A stretch of 64,000 nt of DNA from Treponema sp. (GCA_009787835.1 WQSN01000001.1:99072-163071), one strand, 5' to 3'; numbered from the stretch's first letter, positions 16,719-25,946 are shown. Notes: a model not told the origin generated them from the letters alone. Numbers and translations are program-made.

Positions 16719-17200
16719 CAATCAATTTTATTTTAAACGGCGATGATGTTGTTGTACGCTGCGAGCCATGTGAAAGGCTGATCGATATCCTGCGTGGGAA
16801 TTTTGGTTTATTGGGATCCAAATCAGGATGCCTTACAGGACAATGCGGCGCATGTACGGTAATTTTAAACGGTCAGGTAAGTAATGCCTGCCTGGTTCCC
16901 GCGTTTAAATTAACCGGCAGTGAAATTATCACAATAGAGGGATTTTCCCAGACCATTGAATATCAGGAAATTTTAACAGGGTATAAGCAGGTGCATTTGG
17001 GAAATTGCGGTTATTGTGAATCCGGAAAAATTCTCTGTACAGAAACCCTTCTTGACAGAATCCCAATCCCGTCCAGAGAGGAAATACTGATAGGATTTTC
17101 AGGCATAAAGTGCCGCTGTACAAGCCCTGAAAGAATGATTGAAGCTGTCAATCTTATCGCAGGCGAACGCCAGAGGAGGCTTTATGGACGCTCCTCATAA
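16715..17200 (+). CDS. Xanthine dehydrogenase-family 2Fe-2S subunit
   Basis: 161 aa. The N-terminal plant-type 2Fe-2S ferredoxin fold has GCLTGQCGACTVILNGQVSNAC, and the C-terminal helical domain carries the second cluster (CGYCESGKILC and KCRCTSPE). It passes electrons from the molybdenum centre to FAD. Length is normal for the family. The start overlaps the upstream stop by 4 nt, and its own 3' end overlaps the FAD subunit by 17 nt. Confidence 0.94.
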   Translation: MTINFILNGDDVVVRCEPCERLIDILRGNFGLLGSKSGCLTGQCGACTVILNGQVSNACLVPAFKLTGSEIITIEGFSQTIEYQEILTGYKQVHLGNCGYCESGKILCTETLLDRIPIPSREEILIGFSGIKCRCTSPERMIEAVNLIAGERQRRLYGRSS

Positions 17201-18017
17201 TCATATTTTTTTTCCGGACACGTTAAGCGATCTTTTTTCTGATTGGAATCATTTTCCGGAAGCGGTTCTTTTTGCAGGCGGCACTGATTTTATATGGAGG
17301 CAGGGTAAGAATATTTTAAATCTGCCGCCCGTTATCATCTGTCTTGATAAACTTAAAGAACTTCACCGCATTACAAGGACAGAACATTATCTGGAAATCG
17401 GTTCAATGGTAAAGCTGAATAAAATAATCTGGCTTGGAAAAATAGTCCCGGATGTTTTATGCAGGTGTCTGGAAACCGTTGGCGGCGTACAGCTCAGAAA
17501 TATTGCGACCATTGGCGGAAATATCTGCTGTTCCGGGCGTATGCTTGACGCTTCGGCTCCGCTTGTGGCTCTTGACGCGCAGTATGAACTTCGTAATGCC
17601 TATAATTCCAGATGGGTAGCCGCAGCCCGTTTTCATGCAATCGAAAAGTATCCTGTTATGGATTACCATGAATTTATTACCCGGATTAGGCTGCCCCTGC
17701 ACCAGTGGGATTATTCGATGTTCAAAAAGTTTAACTCAAATAATATTTATAACTCCAAAACACTTGTATTTTTGGCAAAAACCCAGAAAAATACCCTTTC
17801 TGACATCAGAATAATTTATAAAGACAGATCAATTTTACGCAATAAGAATGGAGAAAGCCTTTTAGCCGGTAAAACTTTGCCCTTAAACCGTAAATCCGCC
17901 ACTGATTTTATTGAAAATTGGAATGAATTCCTGAATAATAACAATGAAATTGATGAATTTTCAAAAAATGAGATTATTGACTATATCAGAATAAACGTAC
18001 ATAACTTACTGGAATAA
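17184..18017 (+). CDS. Xanthine dehydrogenase-family FAD-binding subunit
   Basis: 277 aa. VLFAGGTDFIWRQGK and the NIATIGGNICCSGRMLDASAPLVALDA loop are the FAD-binding marks of CoxM/XdhB-like subunits. The C-terminal domain is short. The ORF-track start at 17139 is upstream of the real one; ATG 17184 has AGGAGG at ideal distance and begins MDAPHNHIFFPDTLSDLF. This completes a molybdenum-FeS-FAD enzyme. An exported barrel gene follows after a fresh promoter. Confidence 0.9.
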   Translation: MDAPHNHIFFPDTLSDLFSDWNHFPEAVLFAGGTDFIWRQGKNILNLPPVIICLDKLKELHRITRTEHYLEIGSMVKLNKIIWLGKIVPDVLCRCLETVGGVQLRNIATIGGNICCSGRMLDASAPLVALDAQYELRNAYNSRWVAAARFHAIEKYPVMDYHEFITRIRLPLHQWDYSMFKKFNSNNIYNSKTLVFLAKTQKNTLSDIRIIYKDRSILRNKNGESLLAGKTLPLNRKSATDFIENWNEFLNNNNEIDEFSKNEIIDYIRINVHNLLE

Positions 18018-18024
18018 TCATCAC

Positions 18025-18053
18025 TTGAAAAAACCGCTGTTGTGTGGTATATT
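18025..18053 (+). promoter_or_regulatory. Strong sigma70-like promoter in front of the main glycan operon
   Basis: TTGAAA (18025-18030), a 17-nt spacer and TATATT (18048-18053). It begins 7 bp after the FAD-subunit stop. The expected start near 18060 leaves a leader of about 175 nt before the ATG at 18236. Confidence 0.72.
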
Positions 18054-18068
18054 ATTAATCAGACAGGT

Positions 18069-18145
18069 AAAGAACAGAGTTCTTTTCTGCATAAAATCGC
18101 CGGTTTCATTGAGCGTGTTTCGGCCGCTGGTGCTGCCCGCGGCCG
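18069..18145 (+). promoter_or_regulatory. Structured 5' leader with two hairpins, possible antiterminator loading site
   Basis: Hairpin 1 is AAAGAAC-AGA-GTTCTTT (18069-18085). Hairpin 2 is CGGCCGC, an 11-nt loop and GCGGCCG (18121-18145), seven perfect GC pairs in otherwise AT-rich DNA. Neither has a clean T-run, so they are not ordinary terminators. LoaP-type proteins are known to need an RNA hairpin in the leader of their target operon. Linking this leader to the NusG paralogue at 12334 is inference. Confidence 0.45.
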
Positions 18146-18235
18146 CCATCCTGGCAGGTTATTTCCATTCTCTTTTTTTCCGCTTTACAGGCGGAAATGG
18201 GTTGTTTTGCTCAAAATTTCAAAAAACAAATATTA

Positions 18236-19801
18236 ATGAATAGATACTATAATTTTTTTTTACCCATTTTATTATGTTTTATATTTTATCCAGTCTATTC
18301 ACAGGAGGAAAACAATTATACAGACAATAATCAGCATTCAGAAAAATCCGTCAAAAGCGATTCTGTATATATAATAAACTCTTTTATTTTTAACATAGAA
18401 GGTTTTACCCGTCCTAATGCGCTGATTAATCACGCTAAGTTTATTAAAGGAGAGGAAATAACAGGTTTTATTAACCTGGAAAAATATATCAGTGATAAAA
18501 CCCAAATTCTTATTAATCAAAGGGTTTTAGACAGCGCCAGTATAGAATACATTACATTTCCGCCGCAGGAAGACGGAAAGATTCCCGTTGAACTGATTAT
18601 TAATACAAAAGATACATGGAATATTGTGGCTATACCAAGACCCAGGTACAGTTCCAATTCCGGTTTTGATATTACTTTGAAAGCCAGAGATTATAATTTC
18701 CTGGGCACAATGAGTCCTCTCAGGCTGGATTTGGGATACATGTATGACGAAAACAAGGAACATTTTATTATGTTTATGCTTGATTCCGACATTCCGCTTC
18801 GGATTTTTAACCTGAACTGGAATTTGAATTTTGATAACTTTTTTGATTACCGTCCCGATATGGAGCAGCTTTTTTATTATAAAAATGTTACAGGATTATC
18901 CGTAGAGCTGCCTGTAAAATCCACAACTGTTACATTGGGTTTTAATGAATCATTTATCATTAACGAAGAAAATAATGATGATGATAAAATTCCATTCGGT
19001 AATTTTCAGGACGGATTCTATATATCATCAAGTCCGTTTATATCATGGAGAATTCCGACAGGTATTGAGGCCGGCCTCTGGGGTGAACTTGTATACACAG
19101 CGGGAGTATCCGCGCTTTTTAATCATGAACTTCCGCAGTGGCCTCTTGATGAAATAAGAAAAGGGCCTTTTTTGTCCTTCAGCCACAATCTGGGTTTTAA
19201 CCGTATTGACTGGATTGGCAATTTTCTAAGGGGTTATGATGTCAGCGTATCCAATTCCTTTAGTTATAATTTTTATAATTACAGGAATGACATTGAACCA
19301 TGGGATAGTCACTTAAATGTCACAGGCATTGCGCATTTAGTTTTTGATGATATATTTGGAATTTCATCGCGTTTTATGTACCGCCACTGGTTTTTTACTG
19401 AAAAGGGCGCAAGCGGAGCGGGGGATGTTATGCGCGGAATCCTTGACAGGGATGTAAGCGCGGAATTCATGATTTCAGCCAACTTTGATTTGCCTGTAAG
19501 CATTTTAAAATTCAGGCTGTCTGAATGGCTGAACAATGATAAATACAGATTCTTCAATTTTGATCTTCATTTGGTTCCAATATTGGATATCGCTTTTTAC
19601 AGAAGTCCTGAAAATGAAGCTCTTTACAGCGGCGCTGATTTCACCTATAAAAACATGCTTGTTTCAGGCGGTATCGAAGCCATAATTTTTCCTGAATTTT
19701 TCCGCAGTTTATTTTTGCGCATTTCTTTGGGTTTTAATTTATCTGCGTTTATTACAAACAGCAGATATGAATTATTTATAGGAACCGATCTTCATTATTA
19801 G
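18236..19801 (+). CDS. Outer-membrane beta-barrel protein, Omp85/BamA-like with one POTRA-like domain
   Basis: 521 aa after choosing the ATG at 18236, which directly precedes a signal peptide (YYNFFLPILLCFIFYPVYSQ). Residues about 45-140 look like a POTRA unit (NSFIFNIEGFTRPNALINHAKF... IPVELIINTKDTWNI). The rest is aromatic-rich alternating beta strands ending in YELFIGTDLHY with a terminal aromatic residue, as expected for a barrel inserted by BAM. It could assist export or assembly of the surface glycan. A general outer-membrane protein is the alternative. It is the first gene after the structured leader. Confidence 0.68.
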   Translation: MNRYYNFFLPILLCFIFYPVYSQEENNYTDNNQHSEKSVKSDSVYIINSFIFNIEGFTRPNALINHAKFIKGEEITGFINLEKYISDKTQILINQRVLDSASIEYITFPPQEDGKIPVELIINTKDTWNIVAIPRPRYSSNSGFDITLKARDYNFLGTMSPLRLDLGYMYDENKEHFIMFMLDSDIPLRIFNLNWNLNFDNFFDYRPDMEQLFYYKNVTGLSVELPVKSTTVTLGFNESFIINEENNDDDKIPFGNFQDGFYISSSPFISWRIPTGIEAGLWGELVYTAGVSALFNHELPQWPLDEIRKGPFLSFSHNLGFNRIDWIGNFLRGYDVSVSNSFSYNFYNYRNDIEPWDSHLNVTGIAHLVFDDIFGISSRFMYRHWFFTEKGASGAGDVMRGILDRDVSAEFMISANFDLPVSILKFRLSEWLNNDKYRFFNFDLHLVPILDIAFYRSPENEALYSGADFTYKNMLVSGGIEAIIFPEFFRSLFLRISLGFNLSAFITNSRYELFIGTDLHY

Positions 19802-19812
19802 GGGAAATAATA

Positions 19813-21138
19813 ATGGCTAAAATAGCAGTAATTGGAACAGGTTATGTAGGTTCAGTCTCAGGCGCATGCCTCGCCGATTTTGGCCATAATGTTATCTGTG
19901 TGGATAACAATCCGGAGAAAATTGAATCCCTTAAAAAAGGAATAATCCCGATATTTGAACCCGGTCTTGATACGGTAGTAGAAAGAAACAGCCGCTGCGG
20001 AAGGCTTTCGTTTACAGGCGATCTCGCTTTCGCGTTAAATGAAAGCAATGTGGTTTTTATCGCTGTCGGCACTCCGCCGGCGGATGACGGCGGCGCAGAC
20101 CTTGTGTATGTAGAAACCGCAGCCCGGCAGATAGGCGCGCTTATTGATAAATATACGGTTGTTGTGGACAAGAGTACTGTTCCAATCGGAACAGGAAAAA
20201 AGGTAACATTATGGATTTCCGAAGAACTTGCAAAACGCGGAAAACAAATTGAATTTGATGTTGTATCCAATCCTGAATTCCTGAGGGAAGGCTCCGCTGT
20301 ATATGATTTCACGCATCCTGATCGTGTTGTAATCGGAAGCGGCAGTAAACGCGCAAGGGAAATCATGAAAGATGTTTACCGCTCTCTTTACCTCAATGAT
20401 ACACCATATATCGAAACCAATCTTGAATCCGCAGAAATGATCAAGTACGCTTCAAACGCTTTTCTCGCTGTAAAAATAACTTTTATAAATGAAATCGCAA
20501 ATTTATGCGAAAAAACCGGCGCGGATGTACGTGATGTCGCCAAGGCTATGGGAAAGGACGGAAGAATTGGATCTAAATTTTTACATCCCGGACCTGGTTA
20601 CGGAGGTTCATGTTTTCCCAAGGACACAAGAGCGCTTGCGAAAACCGGAAGGGATAATAATGAGATACTGAATATTGTAGAGACAACTATAGAAACAAAT
20701 GAAAAACAAAAGATTCGCGCGGCGAAAAACATCGAAAATGTCATGGAGAAGCTGGACGGAAAAACACTCGCAATGCTGGGACTCGCGTTTAAACCGAATA
20801 CGGACGATATGCGGGAATCACCTGCAATCTCTATTTGTGAATACTTGATCTCGCGCGGCGCGAAAATGCGGCTGTATGATCCTGCCGCGATGAAAGAAGC
20901 CCTGTGGCGTTTAACATCAATGAAAGATTCTGTTTATTTTGCAGCGGATGAGTATGACGCAATGAAAGGAGCTGATGCCCTGATAATCGCCACAGAATGG
21001 AATCAGTTCAGAAACATTGATCTGATTAAGGTAAAACAATTAATCACATCGCCTATGTTCTTTGATCTGCGCAATATTTATAAACCTCAGGAAGTTACAT
21101 CCGCGGGATTACAGTACTTTGGAATTGGAAGCAAATAA
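19813..21138 (+). CDS. ugd: UDP-glucose 6-dehydrogenase
   Basis: 441 aa. Oxidises UDP-glucose to UDP-glucuronate with two NAD+. The N-terminal NAD site is GTGYVGSVSGACLADFGH. The catalytic cysteine loop is PGPGYGGSCFPKDTRAL at about 255-271, and GLAFKPNTDDMRESP marks the C-terminal domain. AGGGGAAATA precedes the ATG. The product feeds the next gene, a probable UDP-glucuronate 4-epimerase, giving UDP-galacturonate for the polysaccharide. Confidence 0.97.
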   Translation: MAKIAVIGTGYVGSVSGACLADFGHNVICVDNNPEKIESLKKGIIPIFEPGLDTVVERNSRCGRLSFTGDLAFALNESNVVFIAVGTPPADDGGADLVYVETAARQIGALIDKYTVVVDKSTVPIGTGKKVTLWISEELAKRGKQIEFDVVSNPEFLREGSAVYDFTHPDRVVIGSGSKRAREIMKDVYRSLYLNDTPYIETNLESAEMIKYASNAFLAVKITFINEIANLCEKTGADVRDVAKAMGKDGRIGSKFLHPGPGYGGSCFPKDTRALAKTGRDNNEILNIVETTIETNEKQKIRAAKNIENVMEKLDGKTLAMLGLAFKPNTDDMRESPAISICEYLISRGAKMRLYDPAAMKEALWRLTSMKDSVYFAADEYDAMKGADALIIATEWNQFRNIDLIKVKQLITSPMFFDLRNIYKPQEVTSAGLQYFGIGSK

Positions 21139-21151
21139 TGGCGGAAAAAAA

Positions 21152-22279
21152 TTGAACATTTTAGTAACAGGCGCCGCCGGGTTTATTGGTTTTTTTCTCG
21201 CGGAAAAACTTGCTGCGCTTGGACATAATGTTACAGGCATTGACAATATAAATGATTATTACGATGTTAATTTAAAATACGCGCGACTTGCGCATTCAGG
21301 AATAAATCAGAAAGAAATTGAATATGGCAAAAAAGCTCAGAGCAAAGCTCAGAGCAAAGCTCAGAGCAAAGCTCAGAGCAAAGCTCAGAGCAAAGCTCAG
21401 AGCACTACCCTGCCCTGTTACAGTTTCATAAAACTTGATTTAACCGACCGGGAAAAACTTTTTTCGGCTTTCAGGGATGAATGCTTTGACTGTGTATGTA
21501 ATCTTGCGGCTCAGGCCGGAGTCCGCTATAGCCTGGAAAATCCATACGCGTATACAGAAAGCAATATAAGCGGTTTTATTAATATTCTTGAAGCATGCAG
21601 ACAATTTTCTGTTAAACATCTTGTATTCGCTTCCAGTTCTTCTGTATACGGATTGAATGGAAAAACGCCGTTTTCAGTTACAGATACAACGGATCATCCT
21701 GTCAGCCTTTACGCGGCGACAAAAAAAGCCAATGAAGTAATGGCGCACACATATTCCAGTATATTTAACATACCATCCACAGGTTTGCGTTTCTTTACCG
21801 TATACGGTCCATGGGGAAGACCTGATATGGCATATTATAAATTCGCGAGCGCGATAATTAACAGTAAACCAATTGAAATTTACAATAAAGGCAATATGTT
21901 ACGCGATTTCACATATATTGACGATATAGTTGACGGTATTATCGCCGCCATCAATCATATACCTGCCGTAAATCCTGACTTTAACGCAAAAGAGCCTGTT
22001 CCATGTCTATCAAGCGCGCCATTTGCAATTTACAATCTTGGCAACAACAAACCGGAAAAATTATCTGATTTCATTGAAATTCTGGAAAATACAATGGGGC
22101 GGAAAGCGGAAAAAATCCATCTTGAAATGCAGGCAGGCGACGTGCCTGTAACAATGGCAGATATTGATATTACGCGGCATGATTTGAACTGGGAACCGAA
22201 AACTGTCATAAAAGACGGGTTAAAATTGTTTGTTGACTGGTTTACGCAATACGGGAAACATAATGACTCTGCTGAATAA
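21152..22279 (+). CDS. UDP-glucuronate 4-epimerase-like NAD-dependent epimerase with KAQS repeat insert
   Basis: 375 aa short-chain epimerase. The NAD loop is VTGAAGFIGFFLAEKL at the N-terminus, followed by SSSSVYG, the catalytic YAATKKANE and the FTVYGPWGRPDMAYYKFA motif typical of UDP-GlcA 4-epimerases. The ORF track starts 30 codons too early, inside ugd. The TTG at 21152 gives MNILVTGAAGF with GGCGG upstream. After LKYARL the protein carries a 24-residue insert of six KAQS units encoded by a 12-bp tandem repeat. This loop lies outside the active-site motifs, so length change should be tolerated. Confidence 0.88.
   Translation: MNILVTGAAGFIGFFLAEKLAALGHNVTGIDNINDYYDVNLKYARLAHSGINQKEIEYGKKAQSKAQSKAQSKAQSKAQSKAQSTTLPCYSFIKLDLTDREKLFSAFRDECFDCVCNLAAQAGVRYSLENPYAYTESNISGFINILEACRQFSVKHLVFASSSSVYGLNGKTPFSVTDTTDHPVSLYAATKKANEVMAHTYSSIFNIPSTGLRFFTVYGPWGRPDMAYYKFASAIINSKPIEIYNKGNMLRDFTYIDDIVDGIIAAINHIPAVNPDFNAKEPVPCLSSAPFAIYNLGNNKPEKLSDFIEILENTMGRKAEKIHLEMQAGDVPVTMADIDITRHDLNWEPKTVIKDGLKLFVDWFTQYGKHNDSAE
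21332..21403 (+). repeat. Six perfect copies of the 12-bp repeat AAAGCTCAGAGC inside the epimerase gene
   Basis: 72 bp of identical units encoding KAQS x6. The unit length is a multiple of three, so copy changes alter protein length without breaking the frame. The perfect identity argues for recent expansion. Each unit also contains the palindrome AGCTC/GAGC-like core GCTCAGAGC. Confidence 0.97.
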
Positions 22280-23984
22280 ATTATTATTTTTAAAACCAGT
22301 TCTCAGCAGGCTTTCGCGTTTGTTAAACCGCAGGCAGAAGATTTTAATGTTATTTATGCTGTTTTTTATTCTGAGCTTTTCTCTTGTTGAAACAATCGGA
22401 ATTTCGGCGATAATGCCGTTTATTTCCGTTGTGTCCGATACAAGTCTGCTGGAAGACGGTTTATATAAAAAAGCTTTTGATCTTTTTAATTTTAAATCTC
22501 CTGAAAGTTTTATTATTTTATTTGGAATCTGTATTCTGATATTTTATATATTCCGCGGCATTTATTCCATTTTTCTTACTTATTCCACAAAGCGTTATTC
22601 CAACTCTATATATAAATATTATTCAAAGAAGGCGTTTAAAATAAATTTATCAATTCCATATAGAGTATACGCTCAAAAAAATTCCGCAGAACTGATGCAT
22701 TCAATTTTTAATGAAACCAGCGACATAGGCAATACAGTTTTCAGTTTTCTTCATATCTGCACGGAATTATTCACAATACTGATGGTTTATATATTAATTG
22801 TCGTTTTAAACTGGAAAATGACATTGGTAATAACAGTAATTTTATTGGTAATTATTATAATAATTCTTTCATATTTAACAAGAATAAATTCAATACAGGG
22901 AAAAATAAAATTTACCACAAGCAGGAAAATGCACCGCATATTAAAAGAATCCCTTGGCAACATAAAATTTGTAAAACTAAAGGGCAATGAAGATGATATT
23001 ATTAAAACTTATAATAATGTTCTTGAATTAAATACCAAATCGGAGCTTATTACCAATGTTCTGGGAGCAATGCCAAAAAGCATTCTTGAAAGCCTTGGAT
23101 TTTCCTTTCTGGTAGGCGTTGTTGTATTTATTGTATTTTTATTTAACGACGCCAGCATGGTTATTCCCATAATTTCAATGTACGCTCTTGCTTTATACCG
23201 TATTTTGCCTTCCATACACAGGATGCTTCAGGAAATAAATAAAATAATTTATGTTGAGGAAACAATTAAAAAAGTATATGAAAACATGAATCAATCCTAT
23301 GATATTGAAGGATCAGAACTTGTAAATTTCAATAAAAATATTCGTCTTGAAAATATCAGTTTCAGGTATATAACAGGCGGAGATGTTATCAATAATATTT
23401 CTTTGGAAATAAACAGGGGTGAAAAAATAGCTTTTACCGGAGAAAGCGGAGGCGGGAAATCCACTTTAATTGATATCATTACAGGCATCCACAAGCCTGA
23501 TTCTGGAACTGTCTATATAGATGATGTTTCTCTTAGTAATGATAATATAAGATGCTGGAGAAAAAAAATCGGTTACATTCCGCAGAGTATATATCTTTTT
23601 GACGGTACGGTAGCAGAAAATGTATCATTTGGATCTGAATACAATGAGGAAAAACTTAAAACCGCTCTTGTTAAAGCCAATATATGGGATTTCCTTGCGC
23701 AAAAGGAAGGAATTAATACAAAAGTCGGAGACGGCGGCATTCAATTGAGCGGCGGTCAGCAGCAGCGTATATGTATAGCCCGCGCCATTTACGATGATCC
23801 TGAAATACTTGTTCTTGACGAAGCTACATCCGCGCTTGACAATGACACCGAACAAAAAATAATGGATGAAATATACAGTGTAAGCGCCAATAAAACATTG
23901 ATAGTTATAGCGCATCGTTTAAGTACTGTAGAACGCTGCGACAGAAGAATAATTATTGAGAAAGGCAGAATTCTAGAAAAATAA
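22263..23984 (+). CDS. ABC flippase (fused membrane and ATPase domains), PglK/MsbA type
   Basis: 573 aa half-transporter. Six membrane helices within about 1-310 precede the nucleotide-binding domain with Walker A GESGGGKST, signature LSGGQQQR, Walker B ILVLDEATSALD and the switch His in VIAHRLS. The length is close to PglK, which flips undecaprenyl-linked glycans. That substrate is inferred from the surrounding glycosyltransferases and the WbaP-like initiator at 51166. The ORF track starts at a TTG; ATG 22263 with GGGAAA upstream is preferred. It overlaps the epimerase by 17 nt. Confidence 0.87.
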   Translation: MTLLNKLLFLKPVLSRLSRLLNRRQKILMLFMLFFILSFSLVETIGISAIMPFISVVSDTSLLEDGLYKKAFDLFNFKSPESFIILFGICILIFYIFRGIYSIFLTYSTKRYSNSIYKYYSKKAFKINLSIPYRVYAQKNSAELMHSIFNETSDIGNTVFSFLHICTELFTILMVYILIVVLNWKMTLVITVILLVIIIIILSYLTRINSIQGKIKFTTSRKMHRILKESLGNIKFVKLKGNEDDIIKTYNNVLELNTKSELITNVLGAMPKSILESLGFSFLVGVVVFIVFLFNDASMVIPIISMYALALYRILPSIHRMLQEINKIIYVEETIKKVYENMNQSYDIEGSELVNFNKNIRLENISFRYITGGDVINNISLEINRGEKIAFTGESGGGKSTLIDIITGIHKPDSGTVYIDDVSLSNDNIRCWRKKIGYIPQSIYLFDGTVAENVSFGSEYNEEKLKTALVKANIWDFLAQKEGINTKVGDGGIQLSGGQQQRICIARAIYDDPEILVLDEATSALDNDTEQKIMDEIYSVSANKTLIVIAHRLSTVERCDRRIIIEKGRILEK

Positions 23985-24003
23985 TGTGTAAGGAAAAGGT
24001 TTT

Positions 24004-24225
24004 ATGGGACCAGGATATTTAGGATTATTTATACCGATGATGGCATTGTCCATTCCGATTGTGGCAATTGTACTTTCACATAAACAAAGCGGCCAGAAAA
24101 ATAAAATCAGGGAAATGGAATTGCAAAAAGAAATATTGGAGCTTGAAATAAAAAAGCAAAACAGCCAGATTAAATTACTGGAAGAAGAAAACAAAAAACT
24201 GGACAGGATTATTAACGAAAATTAA
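24004..24225 (+). CDS. Small membrane protein with coiled-coil tail
   Basis: 73 aa. One N-terminal membrane segment (LGLFIPMMALSIPIVAIVL) is followed by a strongly heptad-like charged helix (QKEILELEIKKQNSQIKLL). The shape resembles PspB, but homology is not certain. Its stop overlaps the next ATG (TAATG), so it is coupled to the Wzi-like gene. It may be a small partner of the export machinery. Confidence 0.7.
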   Translation: MGPGYLGLFIPMMALSIPIVAIVLSHKQSGQKNKIREMELQKEILELEIKKQNSQIKLLEEENKKLDRIINEN

Positions 24226-25898
24226 TGAATACTTACAACTTATCTTTAAAGAAAAGAAATTTATTAATATTTATCTTTATAATATTTTCTGTCAGTCTCT
24301 CCGCCCAGGAAGCCCTAAAGTCAATTGAGGAAGAATATTATGATTTTCTCGCTCTTCAGGGATTGACAGAACGCCCCACGTTAAATTATCGGACCTTTTC
24401 TGATTCAAAGTGGTTTGTAAATGAAGAGTCTTCGCATCCATGGCAGAATCAAAATCTTGGAACATGGCGCAATTTATTCGGCGATTTTAAAATGCGCATT
24501 TACGGTCCTGAATTGTTCATGTCAGGTAACACAGCGGCTCCTTACGGACAGAATGACGGCGTTCTGTGGCAGGGACGCGGATTTAACGCATCTTTAAAAG
24601 CCGGCGTCCGTTTTGAAGGATACGGCATTGAATTGACACTGCTGCCCCACTTCGCGTTTTCACAAAATGCAGAGTTTGAAATAATGCCCTCAGCCTATGA
24701 AAGCGAATATGGTTATTTTTGGGGATATGGGAATAATGCAGGAGCCGATTCACCGCAGCGTTTTGGAAATGAACCGTTCTTTGACTGGGATTTCGGTGAT
24801 TCTGAAATTCGCTATTCATGGAGAACACTAACCGTTGGTTTTGGCACACAAGCAATCTGGCTGGGGCCTTCATACCTTAATTCTATCCTTCATTCAAATA
24901 ACGCTCCGGCATATCCAAAATTTGATATTGGATTACGGCGTCAGGAAATTATAATCCCGTGGCTTAACTGGTATATAGGAGACTTTGAAGCAAGATTATG
25001 GGTAGGCCGGCTTTCAGAATCAGATTATTTTGACAGTGATCCTGACAACAATCATACAATGATTCATGGTCTTGCATTTGCATATTCTCCGTCTTTTTTA
25101 CCGGGGCTAACGTTATTTGCAAATCGGATATGCCTTGTTCCATGGGACTGGGAAAATTTAAAATATATTTTCCCTTCCAAAGAAAATACCATAGAAGATC
25201 AGAAAGCGTCTTTTGGTTTTTCATGGATTTTCCCCCAGATTGGATTTGAAGTATATGGGGAATTAGGTGTTGATGATTATACTATGTGGTCTCTTGACCA
25301 GATATTGCCAAGATGGGCTACATTATTGCGTAATACATATCATACAATGGTCTTTACTCTTGGCACAAAGAAAACACTATTAATTTCTGAGAAAAATAAT
25401 TTATTTTGTCAATTAATATTTGAGTGGAGTCATATGGAAATGTCACAAACATTTCAATTTCAATGGCCATATTCATTTTATTTTCATCATCAAATAAATC
25501 ATGGATACACTAATAAAGGTCAATGGTTAGGAAATGGATTCATTCCTGGCGGTAACGCTCAATATTTTGAGTTTAAACTATTTTATCCTAAAGGAACGTC
25601 ATCTTTCTATATTCACCGTTATAATCCTGATAATAACTATATCTATCAGTTTGCAATATGGGGGACTCAGGATCCTGATGATTATGATGGCAGTAAATAT
25701 ATAATGGGTATGAAAGCGAATTTAATAATTGGTATTTCTACTTATTATAAACTTACAGATAATCTTGATATTGGAAGCACATTTGTCTATAATTTAATTA
25801 TTAATCCAATTTATTTTCATGACAGAATATCTCCGTATTCAAATGATGTATTGTATAATAATTACCATTTTTCATTTACAATTAAATGTATATTTTGA
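24225..25898 (+). CDS. Wzi-like capsule assembly outer-membrane protein
   Basis: 557 aa. Signal peptide (LLIFIFIIFSVSLSAQ), then an aromatic-rich barrel with repeated WYIGDFEARLWVGRLSES-type strands and a C-terminal FSFTIKCIF end. Overall features match the Wzi family, which binds group 1-type capsule at the cell surface. The first two thirds use the same codon style as the upstream genes. From about 25,380 the gene turns sharply AT-rich, as are the following glycosyltransferases, although the frame stays intact. That points to a recombination joint inside the gene. Confidence 0.72.
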   Translation: MNTYNLSLKKRNLLIFIFIIFSVSLSAQEALKSIEEEYYDFLALQGLTERPTLNYRTFSDSKWFVNEESSHPWQNQNLGTWRNLFGDFKMRIYGPELFMSGNTAAPYGQNDGVLWQGRGFNASLKAGVRFEGYGIELTLLPHFAFSQNAEFEIMPSAYESEYGYFWGYGNNAGADSPQRFGNEPFFDWDFGDSEIRYSWRTLTVGFGTQAIWLGPSYLNSILHSNNAPAYPKFDIGLRRQEIIIPWLNWYIGDFEARLWVGRLSESDYFDSDPDNNHTMIHGLAFAYSPSFLPGLTLFANRICLVPWDWENLKYIFPSKENTIEDQKASFGFSWIFPQIGFEVYGELGVDDYTMWSLDQILPRWATLLRNTYHTMVFTLGTKKTLLISEKNNLFCQLIFEWSHMEMSQTFQFQWPYSFYFHHQINHGYTNKGQWLGNGFIPGGNAQYFEFKLFYPKGTSSFYIHRYNPDNNYIYQFAIWGTQDPDDYDGSKYIMGMKANLIIGISTYYKLTDNLDIGSTFVYNLIINPIYFHDRISPYSNDVLYNNYHFSFTIKCIF

Positions 25899-25946
25899 AT
25901 GTTTTTGTATTTAATATACATATTTTTATATTATTAATTTTTATTT

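Noticed and set aside
18025-18243. 72-aa ORF (MKKPLLCGILLIRQ...) in the leader of the barrel gene
   Set aside because: It starts with TTG inside the -35 box of a strong promoter, so that promoter could not transcribe it whole. The region is better explained as a structured leader.
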